A stretch of 20,882 nt of DNA. Source: a virus. Made by a program: the position numbers and the translations under genes. Under the pieces are notes generated by a model. It had not been told where the DNA came from, ran no database searches, and saw only the letters and a list, made by a program, of their open reading frames with translations. Positions 1-7,704 of the stretch are shown here, one piece after another (positions within the stretch are counted from its first letter, which is position 1; the number at the start of each line of letters is the position of its first letter). The stretch is taken from positions 1-20,882 of IMG/VR virus record IMGVR_UViG_3300006086_000043. One strand, written 5' to 3'.

Positions 1-1148
1 GTAACGTCAGCCGCGAGTAATGTAACAGCACCTACGCGCCCAAATACAGAACTAACATCAGACGTACCACCTTGAATAGCATCCCAAGTGGTACCATTAT
101 ATATAATAATGTCACCTACAGTCCAGTTAGCATTACCGTCTATACTTGTAGTACCTGCAACACTGACTTTGTAATACTGTCCTTTTGTACCTGTGCCTGA
201 GACAAGTGTAGGCGTGTTTGTACTAGCATTCCACACACCTTGGTAAACAGTAGCACCAAGCAATGCACTAGGAATTTGTGCAGTTAGTAACTTACCAGTA
301 GCATCCAATGTTGCAACACCGCTAGCAACACCCAACTGACTAGCATCTACTTTCAAATTCAATGCAGTTTGTGTAGCAGTTGATACAGGCTTATTCGCAT
401 CGGACGTATTGTTTACGTTACCTAAACCTACGTCTGCCGAGGTCAGTACGATAGCACCTGTACGTCCAGCTACACTTGTAACTGGTGCAGTAGCTGCGGT
501 AATATATGTATTGGTGTCTAATGATGCCACACCGTTGGTAAACTTAATTAAACCTGTTGTTGATGTGGATAACGCTGCAACACTTGTTAAGTTAGCGTTA
601 CCCGCTTGCTTACTATTAAATGTAGCCCAATCTGTTGATGACAACTGGCCAGCTTGTGTAGCACTCGCATTTTGTAATGACAAACTTAAGGTTGGTGTTG
701 TAGTTGCTGTGCTCACAGTACCCGTAAAGCCATTAGCATTTGTGAATGCGAATGAAGTTACAGTACCAAGATTACTCGTATAGCCATTTGGGTTTGTAGC
801 GTTGTATGGAGTAAATCCAAGTGCAGTTGTAACGTCAGCCGATGCAATAGCACTACCGGCTGTTACACGACCCTTTGTGTCTACAGTTACCTTAGAATAT
901 GAGCCGGCAGACACACCAGAGTTAGCCAATGTTAAAGTAATAGCCGTTGAGCCTGACCCTGTAACATCACCAGAAACAGTAATTGTTTCATTGCCTGTAA
1001 TATCGACAATAGAATCAACACCATTGTTTTTTCTAAGATACAGTTTGCCATCGTATGTATTAATGCCTAGTTCACCTAGACTTAAATCTGACACTAACGG
1101 TGCTTTATTTTGTACAGATGATCTTTTTAATAAGATAGTATTCGACAT
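1..1148 (-). CDS. Tail fibre protein, N-terminal part (runs off left edge)
   Basis: The frame starts at ATG 1148 with AGGA about 8 bases upstream and stays open to the window edge, giving 382 complete codons of a longer protein. Residues 4-43 (ILLKRSSVQ...LGELGINTYDGKLYLRKNNG) resemble the small N-terminal domain found on many phage receptor-binding proteins (Mtd-N type). Typical fibre-shaft modules follow: VSGDVTGSG...ITLTLANSGVSAGSYSKVTVDTKGRV at 58-95, ALGFTPYN at 109-116, a VTSVAGRTGAIVLTSADVGLGNVNNTSDANKPVS block at 223-256, W..GDIIIYNGTTWD near 342-356, and a second SVFGRVGAVTL block at 367-377. Low-complexity Ser/Thr/Ala composition also fits a trimeric beta-rich shaft. The missing C-terminus would carry receptor binding or a chaperone. 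It is the last visible gene of the leftward transcript. The fibre role is secure; the exact type (long fibre, side fibre or baseplate fibre) is not. Confidence 0.88.
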   Translation of the reverse strand, partial: MSNTILLKRSSVQNKAPLVSDLSLGELGINTYDGKLYLRKNNGVDSIVDITGNETITVSGDVTGSGSTAITLTLANSGVSAGSYSKVTVDTKGRVTAGSAIASADVTTALGFTPYNATNPNGYTSNLGTVTSFAFTNANGFTGTVSTATTTPTLSLSLQNASATQAGQLSSTDWATFNSKQAGNANLTSVAALSTSTTGLIKFTNGVASLDTNTYITAATAPVTSVAGRTGAIVLTSADVGLGNVNNTSDANKPVSTATQTALNLKVDASQLGVASGVATLDATGKLLTAQIPSALLGATVYQGVWNASTNTPTLVSGTGTKGQYYKVSVAGTTSIDGNANWTVGDIIIYNGTTWDAIQGGTSDVSSVFGRVGAVTLLAADV

Positions 1149-1239
1149 TAAAATATTCCTATAAATATGTAACTAGATTAGATTGTAGGGTAAACCTAAT
1201 ATAAGGCTATCTAATACAGAAATTACTGTGCAAAATAAC
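1149..1239. other. Intergenic gap between two fibre genes
   Basis: These 91 bases contain the SD (AGGA) of the left fibre gene. Only a short weak inverted repeat (TAGG/CCTA near 1177-1193) is visible. There is no convincing terminator or promoter, so the two fibre genes are probably cotranscribed. Confidence 0.4.
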
Positions 1240-1701
1240 TTAAAATGCTCCGCCATCCATAGATACTGTTAATTGTCCTTCATTATCCACGGATAACCCT
1301 GTACCTACTTTAACACCACCTAGTTCGCTTTGTGTTGCAGATGGCAATGTATATTTATTTTGTAAATCTTCATAATCACCTGATGTAGCCACAGTCGCTA
1401 GTCCTGTAATAGCACTAGCTGGAATCGCAGTAACAAATTCTACTTTATTTGCCTGAGCATCCCATTGCAAATAACCATTAGCAACTGCTTGTACGCCGAC
1501 ATCAGATAAGGAGAGGATCGTGTTCGGTGAAGCCTCAACTGGGTGTATTAGTTTCCAACCAGTGATCGTATCGTAGTAACAATAGATGCCAGATGCAATA
1601 TCCGCATTCCCGTATATGATACACAACTCACCATTTTCAGCGTCTGGAAAATTCGCTAGACGCTGTAGAGTAAAATTTATAGCGGCTCCATTACTTTTCA
1701 T
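1240..1701 (-). CDS. Small fibre-like structural protein (153 aa)
   Basis: The ATG at 1701 is preceded by AAGG at good spacing. The N-terminal half contains GELCIIYGNADIASGIYCYYD near residues 24-44, resembling the short 'describe-the-sample' beta segments common in phage fibre proteins. The C-terminal part, about residues 117-146, has the motif TLPSATQSELGGVKVGTGLS followed by VDNEGQLTVS. That ELGGVKVGTGL/VxxxGxL pattern is frequent in tail-fibre and fibre-associated proteins. It lies directly upstream of the large fibre gene, so a fibre adaptor, fibre tip or accessory role is likely. No enzymatic motif, signal peptide or membrane segment is visible. Structural class is moderately sure; precise role is unknown. 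Confidence 0.75.
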   Translation of the reverse strand: MKSNGAAINFTLQRLANFPDAENGELCIIYGNADIASGIYCYYDTITGWKLIHPVEASPNTILSLSDVGVQAVANGYLQWDAQANKVEFVTAIPASAITGLATVATSGDYEDLQNKYTLPSATQSELGGVKVGTGLSVDNEGQLTVSMDGGAF

Positions 1702-1710
1702 AGAATGACC

Positions 1711-1947
1711 TTATTTTGTGACAGGCAATGTCCTGCGTCTTCTAGGAGGTATATCGCGATCTAATCTACCGAGCCAATTCGCGTTTGTAACGTGAACATC
1801 AGTGACTCCGAACTGACCAGTCTGTGTTGCTCTCGGAGGTGCTTCCGCATCAGGATTAAGTAGTTCCGCATCTACTAATTCACTATCTTCTAGTGAATCT
1901 TCTAAACGAGACTTTGGAATATTAACAGACATACTAATAGGTATCAT
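1711..1947 (-). CDS. Hypothetical small protein (78 aa)
   Basis: I do not recognise this protein. The frame extends further upstream through a TTG, but the ATG at 1947 is preferred. It lies just after the TAA of the upstream gene (1953-1955), with GAG about 9 bases before it, which fits translational coupling. Another ATG at 1932 has no SD. The product is hydrophilic, with an acidic segment (SLEDSELVDAELLNPDAEA, roughly residues 18-36) and a basic C-terminal run (PRRRRTLPVTK). There are no membrane segments or Cys/His clusters. Its position between fibre-region genes suggests a minor virion or assembly protein, but that is only context. Confidence 0.6.
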   Translation of the reverse strand: MIPISMSVNIPKSRLEDSLEDSELVDAELLNPDAEAPPRATQTGQFGVTDVHVTNANWLGRLDRDIPPRRRRTLPVTK

Positions 1948-1952
1948 AATAG

Positions 1953-2378
1953 TTAGCTCAAGTATCGTAGTTTCCAAGTAACAATGCCTATACCGGCAAA
2001 GTCTGTTCTATATACGTACCAATCAGAAGGACCTGCACCGAAGTCTAACGATATAGTGGCAGGACCATTCGTACTACCAATATCACCATCCGCCCACGTA
2101 GCACCATCCCAACCTCCAAGCAGATTTGAATTTATCTCGGTAAACTGTATTGCGCCATTAGATACAGGACTGAAAAAGTACCCATATTTTGTAGTACCAG
2201 TATCCAGAGTAAATGTATCACCAGTAGTGTCACTTGTCATCTGACCTGTAGCGAGTGCTATGAGTTTTGCACTCGTATTGTATTGAGAAGCGTTCAAGTA
2301 AGTAGACGCTGCGTAGTAAGGAAATGGTGGAATACTAACTTGAGGTTTCTTGTAAGGTGTAGATAATACTAAGGTCAT
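1953..2378 (-). CDS. Probable minor virion protein (141 aa)
   Basis: The ATG at 2378 follows AGGAGC with ideal spacing. The sequence is rich in Gly, Thr and aromatic residues and looks beta-structured: YGYFFSPVSNGAIQF near residues 65-79, GGWDGATWADGDIG near 88-101, and WYVYRTDFAGIGIVTWKLRYL at the C-terminus. To my knowledge, patterns of this sort (PVS.G...F, GGWDGA.W, YRTDF.G.G) occur in small uncharacterised phage proteins near tail-fibre genes. No enzyme motif is seen. It overlaps or abuts its neighbours in the tightly coupled 5'-end of the fibre region. The virion assignment is inferred from composition and context. Confidence 0.65.
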   Translation of the reverse strand: MTLVLSTPYKKPQVSIPPFPYYAASTYLNASQYNTSAKLIALATGQMTSDTTGDTFTLDTGTTKYGYFFSPVSNGAIQFTEINSNLLGGWDGATWADGDIGSTNGPATISLDFGAGPSDWYVYRTDFAGIGIVTWKLRYLS

Positions 2379-2379
2379 T

Positions 2380-2793
2380 TTATTGCTCCTCAGTAGGTGC
2401 TTTACATTGACGTTCCCATAGATTATTTAACACTGATATTTGTTCGGGAGTTAGATGGTGAGCATACAGTTTAATAGGCAAACCCACACTTATCAATTTA
2501 TGATCTTTAATAGAATCTAATTGATCGTTCTGTATAGCACTTATAGTCATCTTATGATGTTTAGCGTGGCCTGGAACTTCTATATACCATTTGTACGATT
2601 TAGTGCTTGGTGATATTTCAAACCCAGCTTCGATTATACGTATAGCATCCTCAGGACGAATACATCCACAATAACTACACGCAACAGGAGCTACACCAAG
2701 TTCGGATGGCCAAGTATCTTTCCAACGCTCTTGCCAACTGTCAGGACAATCTGCGGCAACGGTTATTCTTTGAGGACAACTAAATTGGTTCAT
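2380..2793 (-). CDS. Hypothetical protein with Cys cluster (137 aa)
   Basis: Unrecognised. Two ATGs are available. The one at 2805 overlaps the upstream topoisomerase gene and lacks an SD. The one at 2793 sits one base after that gene's TAA, with GAGA about 7 bases upstream, so 2793 is chosen. A compact CSYCGC cluster (about residues 39-44) follows WPSELGVAPVA, and two more Cys occur earlier (residues 6 and 16), so a small zinc-binding or redox-sensitive knuckle is possible. The remainder has alternating beta-like and helical stretches (SYKWYIEVPGHAKHHKMTIS; LTPEQISVLNNLWERQ). A nucleic-acid-associated or structural role cannot be decided. Confidence 0.65.
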   Translation of the reverse strand: MNQFSCPQRITVAADCPDSWQERWKDTWPSELGVAPVACSYCGCIRPEDAIRIIEAGFEISPSTKSYKWYIEVPGHAKHHKMTISAIQNDQLDSIKDHKLISVGLPIKLYAHHLTPEQISVLNNLWERQCKAPTEEQ

Positions 2794-2794
2794 A

Positions 2795-4474
2795 TTATTT
2801 CTCATGTTTGTTTATGCTGTCAATAGCTTTTTGTATTTTAGGATTAGGACGAATACCCAATTTATCATAAAATGCTTTCAGAATACCAGGGTCTACATAG
2901 TTTTGTATAGCAGTGTTTGCTGTATACTTCTCACCCGACATGTGACCTAGTGCGATACCTACTTTCAGTATCTCACCTTCAACCCACTGGTGTACTTGCT
3001 TATCTGTCCACTGTCCACCCTTCTTAAATGGGCAGGCTTTCAATACATCGTTGGCCATTTCAGTGGCACGAATAGTACGGAATTTATGTACAGTGAATCC
3101 GTCAGGTAATCCTAATGTACGCAAGTAGTTAGATACCGCCGTACCTGTGACAGTACGATCTTTGTACTCAAATACAGGATCAGTCTTTGCTTTACCTATA
3201 CAATAGATTTTTAAGTTAGCTGCAAGACGTTTTAAAGCGGGTGTAGTGAGTTTAATAACGTGATGTTGTTTACCTGCACTCTTACCTGTATACACGATAT
3301 TGATAACACTATCGCTAAACTTTATATGTTGCACTTGCAATGTTGTGGCACCAAATGTACGTTCTCCACCAGTCATCGCTACTTTACTACTTACACGAGC
3401 ACTAGTCTCATAAATCAATTCCGCTAACGTAGCTAGAATACCTGCCTTGGTATTGGGTTTAGCCATAGCGCTACGCCATTTCTTAGCGGCGGCGGGTATT
3501 AAAGGTAGTGCTTCCATAACAACGTCAAACTTGCTTTGCTTGGCAGAACTACGATAGTTTTCAGTATACGCTCGTGTAGGTGCTTGTGCAAACGCTGGGG
3601 TAAATGAACACACATAAGAGTTGTCTTTCTTAGGGTCATACTCCGGATTCATTAACACATCACCACTAGGTGCTTGCAACAATCTTTTCCCAGAAGTAGT
3701 ATAAAACTTACCTTCAGCGTCTATATTACCAATGAAGTTACTAGGTAAGTTATGTGGTACACCTTCTGAATCAAGTGTACGAATAACATCAGATACAGGT
3801 AAATAAGGTTTGTCGCTACTTAGTATAAGCGAACGTAGACGCTTCTTGTAACTTTCACGTAAGGTACGAGTTAGTTCTAAATAACGCTCATGCTGCGGCA
3901 ATTTCTTTCCACGATTCTTTGCATATTCTTGCCAAGATTCTAATACAGTAGTTGGCATAATAAGCCCACTAACTTTACCAAACTTCTGAACAAGTGCCTT
4001 TAATTCTTTCTGTACGTCTTCTGTACTTTCGTGATCTTCGGCAAACATGCTATTGAAATCAGGATCATTGAATCGACTGAGTTCTTTTGCGATACGAATT
4101 TTAGCCTGTTCGGAATCTTTCAAAGCTACTAACCGCATATCGTTTAGAAAACGAAGATCATCACGAGTTAAATCGAGTTCTTTTTCAAATTTAGGTTTAG
4201 CTAATTGCATTTCACGAAACGCTTCTACAGTAGATTCGTGGGTAACATCATTCTCTGGACCTTTGTTTGCAATGATGTTTCGGTAAGCAATATCCAAATC
4301 TTTAGTCTTTATACGAAACTGCTTCATAAAAGGTTCCGCAGCTTTACGCCACGCAGTCATTTTACGATAAAAATTCTGGTCGTAGTCAAACTCATAAGAT
4401 AATGCCAATGCTAACATTAACTTCATGTAAGCATCTGCGGAAGCTCGTTCAATAGATGACAATGATAGAAACAT
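2795..4474 (-). CDS. Type IB DNA topoisomerase (559 aa)
   Basis: This is the strongest unusual enzyme call. Type IB topoisomerases relax supercoils by a 3'-phosphotyrosyl intermediate. A full R-K-R-H-Y catalytic set is visible: R360 in ETSARVSS, K398 in YTGKSAGK, R466 in VHKFRTIRAT, H511 in ALGHMSG and Y526 in QNYVDPGI. The TopIB-specific signature FGATTLQVQHI at 374-384 follows R360. Upstream, residues 303-340 (YTENYRSS...KFDVVMEALPLIPAAAKKWR) match the Y..NWR..R..KF..L..LP pattern of the family. Residues 245-275 may be the start of the beta-rich N-terminal domain. About 230 extra N-terminal residues, largely charged helices, have no assigned role, and the protein is longer than the roughly 310-350 residues of poxviral or bacterial TopIB. 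The start ATG has AGGA 7 bases upstream and follows tmk by 3 bases. A tyrosine recombinase is the main alternative, but the FGATTL...H signature argues against it. Confidence 0.85.
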   Translation of the reverse strand: MFLSLSSIERASADAYMKLMLALALSYEFDYDQNFYRKMTAWRKAAEPFMKQFRIKTKDLDIAYRNIIANKGPENDVTHESTVEAFREMQLAKPKFEKELDLTRDDLRFLNDMRLVALKDSEQAKIRIAKELSRFNDPDFNSMFAEDHESTEDVQKELKALVQKFGKVSGLIMPTTVLESWQEYAKNRGKKLPQHERYLELTRTLRESYKKRLRSLILSSDKPYLPVSDVIRTLDSEGVPHNLPSNFIGNIDAEGKFYTTSGKRLLQAPSGDVLMNPEYDPKKDNSYVCSFTPAFAQAPTRAYTENYRSSAKQSKFDVVMEALPLIPAAAKKWRSAMAKPNTKAGILATLAELIYETSARVSSKVAMTGGERTFGATTLQVQHIKFSDSVINIVYTGKSAGKQHHVIKLTTPALKRLAANLKIYCIGKAKTDPVFEYKDRTVTGTAVSNYLRTLGLPDGFTVHKFRTIRATEMANDVLKACPFKKGGQWTDKQVHQWVEGEILKVGIALGHMSGEKYTANTAIQNYVDPGILKAFYDKLGIRPNPKIQKAIDSINKHEK

Positions 4475-4477
4475 ATA

Positions 4478-5110
4478 TTATCCTAATTTTCTCGGAACAC
4501 CCAATTTATCAAAAATTGCAGTGACTTGGTTATGTACTGTCTGAATATCCTGATTAGCATCCACAACAATAAATCTGTTAGGTTCTTCTCTAGCTAGTTC
4601 TCGAAAAATAGCCAGTGTCTTTTCATAAATAACTACATCACGATCCTCTATGTGATTAATTTCCTCACCTTTGACAACACCTCTAGCTGTCTTGCGCTTC
4701 AAATAAGTCTCAATAGAAATATCAAACAGCAGGGTATAGTTAGGTCGTAGAATAACATTTTCACGTAACATAAATTCATGCAATGTCTTAGTAAAGGTAT
4801 TACCATTAGCACCTTGATATGCCAGGGAACTATCATAGTAGCGATCACATACAACCACATTACCCGCATCTAAATTCGGTTTAATAAATGCTTTGCAGTG
4901 TTCAACACGCGCAGTATAAAAGAGTAATGCTTCTGTTTCGCTTGATATGACATTACCATTCTGTAAAATAAGCGTGCGTAATTCTTCACCAATTGGTGTA
5001 CCCCCAGGTTCTCGTGTAGTAACAATGCTGTACGTTTCTTTTAACATATTAATCGCACTTGACTTACCAGAGCAGTCTATACCTTCTACAGAGACCAGCA
5101 AACTTGTCAT
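4478..5110 (-). CDS. tmk: Thymidylate kinase (dTMP kinase)
   Basis: Converts dTMP to dTDP with ATP, feeding dTTP synthesis in the cytoplasm. Length (210 aa) is typical. The P-loop is GIDCSGKSS at residues 10-18. The REPGGTPIGEELR segment at 33-45 contains the family's nucleotide-binding REPGGT motif. DRYYDSSLAYQG at 89-100 is the DR(Y/F) motif with substrate-binding residues. The lid region spans about residues 138-160 (KRKTARG...HIEDRD). The start ATG at 5110 has GGTGA upstream. The gene is followed after 3 bases by the topoisomerase gene, so the two are almost certainly coexpressed. A TATAAT-containing motif lies only 21 bases before the start. Confidence 0.96.
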   Translation of the reverse strand: MTSLLVSVEGIDCSGKSSAINMLKETYSIVTTREPGGTPIGEELRTLILQNGNVISSETEALLFYTARVEHCKAFIKPNLDAGNVVVCDRYYDSSLAYQGANGNTFTKTLHEFMLRENVILRPNYTLLFDISIETYLKRKTARGVVKGEEINHIEDRDVVIYEKTLAIFRELAREEPNRFIVVDANQDIQTVHNQVTAIFDKLGVPRKLG

Positions 5111-5130
5111 ATAATCACCAATTTTAAATT

Positions 5131-5147
5131 CATATTATAGTTAAAAG
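5131..5147 (-). promoter_or_regulatory. Candidate promoter motif upstream of tmk
   Basis: On the minus strand the sequence reads CTTTTAACTATAATATG. It shares 14 of 17 bases, in the same orientation, with 14521-14537, which lies in the other large intergenic gap. It contains a perfect TATAAT, but no TTGACA-like box lies 17 bases upstream. It could serve the tmk-topoisomerase transcript. The assignment rests on two copies only. Confidence 0.4.
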
Positions 5148-5178
5148 GAGGCAAATCCATATGCCTAAAGCAGAGGAC

Positions 5179-5457
5179 TCAACTCCAAACTTGATACAAT
5201 TTAGTCACGTCTACCGTAACCACCTGTGCTGTTTGTAACTGTGATACCGAGCTTGTCGAACTAGCTTGACCGCCAGCAGATAATGTTCCGAAATACAGTA
5301 ATGCTGGAAATTGCATTTGTTGTATGTTATAAGGAAGTGTAGTTGATAAAGGTAGTCCGGAACTAACAGAAGTTAGCGCAGGAAAACGTAATGTTGCATG
5401 CACTACAGGTGTAGATTGTGTAGCTAAATGGAAATTACTCTGTGCTATTGCTGTCAT
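5179..5457 (-). CDS. Small paralogous protein A (92 aa), probable virion component
   Basis: Unknown family. The ATG at 5457 has GGAG about 6 bases upstream and lies one base after the TAA of the next gene upstream. The protein is Ser/Thr/Gln-rich, without Cys or membrane segments. It shares with its upstream neighbour a core xxYFGxLSAG (residues 55-62 here) and an aromatic-Trp-Ser C-terminus (LYQVWS), so the two are probably old tandem duplicates. Both follow the four larger paralogues (5668-9569) with almost no gap. A fibre or capsid accessory role is inferred from this association and the beta-like composition. Confidence 0.65.
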   Translation of the reverse strand: MTAIAQSNFHLATQSTPVVHATLRFPALTSVSSGLPLSTTLPYNIQQMQFPALLYFGTLSAGGQASSTSSVSQLQTAQVVTVDVTKLYQVWS

Positions 5458-5458
5458 A

Positions 5459-5662
5459 TTAGCTCCAGTATTGTACAGGTGTTACTTGCGTTGGTAATGC
5501 GACAACAGACTGATTAGTTACCTGACTGCTACTAACAGCACCTAAGCCTGCTGATAGCTGAGAAGCTCCAAAATAAATAGAAGAAACATACGTAATAGAG
5601 CGTACTGTATGTGTTGAATTTGGATTCGCAGCAATTACAGGAACCACTCCTAGATTAGCCAT
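5459..5662 (-). CDS. Small paralogous protein B (67 aa), probable virion component
   Basis: The ATG at 5662 follows AGGA and lies 5 bases after the TAA of the preceding gene. The product has a hydrophobic N-terminus (MANLGVVPVIAANP, too short for a signal peptide). The core SIYFGASQLSAGLGAVSSS near residues 28-46 and the C-terminal VQYWS are echoed in the next gene downstream (LLYFGTLSAG...YQVWS). No enzymatic motif is present. The tight coupling to the paralogue array suggests it belongs to the same virion substructure. Confidence 0.62.
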   Translation of the reverse strand: MANLGVVPVIAANPNSTHTVRSITYVSSIYFGASQLSAGLGAVSSSQVTNQSVVALPTQVTPVQYWS

Positions 5663-5667
5663 GATAG

Positions 5668-6639
5668 TTATCCTTTAGGAAAGAACATGCGACCGTATGA
5701 GGCGGGAGCTAGTCCTAAATCTATTTGCACGAACGTGGTTGGACCAACAATAACTTCGTCAAAACATGCACCTAAATTACCTGGCCCTAAATACACATTA
5801 GATAGATCAGAAATAGCGCCACCCATAAATCCTAAGTTTGCGCGGTTACTACATCCAAATGGCATCAATAAAGGTGACCAGTTAGTTGCTGTACCTAGGA
5901 AATCATAACCCAAATTAGTATTAGGTATTCCAGAGTCGTCAACATAGGGTGTTTCCCACAGGGCAGTAGCGTTACCAGTAATTCTGTCCGCAGAATTACG
6001 TATACTATAAAATCTAGGTAACACAAATGGACTCAGTGCACCGTTGAATAAACTAGCATTCGTTAATTGGCTATTAAATTGTGCGGCTGGAATATAACTG
6101 CTAGTCTCTGTGTAGAAGCCGTCGTTTTTAACGAATTCAAATACACCTGCAGATAACGCTAGATTGGTAGAAGCTGCTACAGCAGTTGCTAGAAATATAA
6201 AACGATTAGATACAAACAAATAAACGTCTAATCCACCACTAGTTGGGGTATTGGCAGTATTTAACCAACTGTTTGCCGTTGGTGTGGTAGGATTATTTAA
6301 CGTATTAGCACTAACCCAACTCTCACCTAACGTGATTTGTAGTAAGTTGTTCGCGTAAGAAGTAACTATATATTTTTTCTTACTACTACTTGCACAGGGT
6401 GAACTCAATACCGCTAATCTATTTGCAGTGGTATTGTTTAGATATTCTTGCGTCCAACCGTGTCCACCTATCGCGTAAGACAGAGCACTGTTAGCCATAT
6501 CTAGTTTTGGTTGAGTTGCTGCACATGCTGCTACCATTGTAGATAATGTGTAAGAAGTGTTTGTACTGAGTAGTGTCAATATTGCATCGTTTACTTGTCC
6601 AGTTGACCAACCTGACGTGAATCTTAATTTCGCGTACAT
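5668..6639 (-). CDS. Tandem paralogue 4 (323 aa), probable virion protein
   Basis: Fourth in transcription order of four neighbouring paralogues. The start ATG follows GGAG with good spacing. Family features here are the opening MYAKLRFTSGWSTGQVNDAI, a GWT near residue 60, a PCASSSKKKYIV segment near 81-92, a hydrophobic segment LDVYLFVSNRFIFLATA near 136-153, AGVFEFVKNDGFY near 164-176, and LLMPFGCSNRANLG...GGAISDLSNVYLGPGN near 255-287. The last block is almost repeated in the next gene upstream (LMPFGVRNQAQLQRGGAVTDLSNVYLCP), so these two are the closest pair. No signal peptide or catalytic motif is seen. The beta-rich Ser/Thr/Asn composition suggests a virion surface or fibre-base protein. 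Confidence 0.75.
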   Translation of the reverse strand: MYAKLRFTSGWSTGQVNDAILTLLSTNTSYTLSTMVAACAATQPKLDMANSALSYAIGGHGWTQEYLNNTTANRLAVLSSPCASSSKKKYIVTSYANNLLQITLGESWVSANTLNNPTTPTANSWLNTANTPTSGGLDVYLFVSNRFIFLATAVAASTNLALSAGVFEFVKNDGFYTETSSYIPAAQFNSQLTNASLFNGALSPFVLPRFYSIRNSADRITGNATALWETPYVDDSGIPNTNLGYDFLGTATNWSPLLMPFGCSNRANLGFMGGAISDLSNVYLGPGNLGACFDEVIVGPTTFVQIDLGLAPASYGRMFFPKG

Positions 6640-6660
6640 ATATCATCTCCAAATAAGTAA

Positions 6661-7692
6661 TTAACCGCGAGGTACGGCAATATCAACACCGTTAAATGCT
6701 TTGAATATGTGGAATAAATTCGTAGTATCTGTACCTACTTGAATAACAGTGTTTGCAGCAAATATGGCAGGACATAAGTACACGTTAGATAAATCTGTTA
6801 CTGCACCACCACGTTGTAATTGTGCTTGGTTACGAACACCAAATGGCATTAATGTTCTTACAACAGTGTTCTCATCTTGAGATATTGTACAAGTGCCATT
6901 ATTTGTAATTGACTGAATAGTACCGCTACCATAACGTGTGTACGCGGCTTTTGTAGAAGACACACTGGAGTAGTTATCAGTAACGGTTGCTTGCGTAATA
7001 TCTCTCCAACCGGTAGCATAACCATCAAGTGCAATAGTTGTAGGACCATTTACGTTATTTGATTGCCAGTTTTGACCGGGACGTAACACAATAGCTGGCA
7101 AGTGATTAATACCATCTACCATCCAAGCATCCGTAGCCACATGTTCGAGAACGCCTGCAACATAACCGCTAGTTTGATTGCCAGTACCAGAAGACGTACC
7201 GTGATTATAACCAGGGCGATTACACGCAACAAGTAAATGACGGTTAGAGCATGATATCCAAACTTCTAATGGATATGCTGTGTTGTGTCTGGAAGTAGAT
7301 GAAGTATCGTCAGCACCTGCTTGAATAATCTCAGTGCCGGGATCAGAAGTATACGTTGAATTCGTCATACCACTAACACTACTCATAGACACGTATGAGT
7401 TTGTACCACCAAGAGCAACATATTTATTCTTCGTACTATTAGCACACGGTGCATACATAATAGATGTCGTACTCACATTAGCAGTCAAACTAGTGGAGTT
7501 TGTCCAACCAGATGGTGTTTTATTATTAATGATATACGACAATGCTGTAACTACTGTAGCTGTATTTGCAGGTGACGCGGTTAAGTTTGCATTCAATGTA
7601 GTTAAACTAGTAACACCGCAAGCTACGTTAAATATGGCTTGTTTAACAGAGTTGGTACCCCAGCCTGCTGCAAAATAAAGTTTAGCAAACAT
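6661..7692 (-). CDS. Tandem paralogue 3 (343 aa), probable virion protein
   Basis: Start ATG with AGGAG 9 bases upstream. It begins MFAKLYFAAGWGTNSVKQAI, matching the MYAKLxFxxxW...V..AI opening of its neighbours. It also shares a GWTN segment near residue 81, APCANSTKNKYV near 101-112, LEVWISCSNRHLLVACN near 167-183, AGVLEHVATDAWMVDGINHLP near 205-225, and LMPFGVRNQAQL...GGAVTDLSNVYLCPA near 285-313. It is closest to the next gene downstream, with which it shares the C-terminal block. There are no known catalytic residues. The product is likely exported only as part of the virion (no signal peptide). Confidence 0.75.
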   Translation of the reverse strand: MFAKLYFAAGWGTNSVKQAIFNVACGVTSLTTLNANLTASPANTATVVTALSYIINNKTPSGWTNSTSLTANVSTTSIMYAPCANSTKNKYVALGGTNSYVSMSSVSGMTNSTYTSDPGTEIIQAGADDTSSTSRHNTAYPLEVWISCSNRHLLVACNRPGYNHGTSSGTGNQTSGYVAGVLEHVATDAWMVDGINHLPAIVLRPGQNWQSNNVNGPTTIALDGYATGWRDITQATVTDNYSSVSSTKAAYTRYGSGTIQSITNNGTCTISQDENTVVRTLMPFGVRNQAQLQRGGAVTDLSNVYLCPAIFAANTVIQVGTDTTNLFHIFKAFNGVDIAVPRG

Positions 7693-7704
7693 ACGTAAAA
7701 TCTC

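Noticed and set aside
409-1164. Two plus-strand frames (409-783 and 802-1164) opposite the left fibre gene
   Set aside because: They lie antisense to a clear fibre coding sequence with SD, start and family motifs. Their composition is what is expected of an antisense shadow of Ser/Thr/Ala-rich codons.
1160-1167. TATAAATA resembling a T4 late promoter
   Set aside because: It lies on the plus strand, pointing away from all genes, in an AT-rich gap. A single match is expected by chance.
1953-1977. TTG start at 1977 for the 78-aa protein
   Set aside because: It would overlap the upstream gene by 25 bases, with no SD. ATG 1947 sits just after the upstream stop with a weak SD.
2795-4474. Tyrosine recombinase/integrase call for the 559-aa protein
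   Set aside because: The R...H.R...Y set is common to both families, but the FGATTL..QHI segment and Y..NYR...KF...LP block are specific to type IB topoisomerases. No attachment site is visible nearby.
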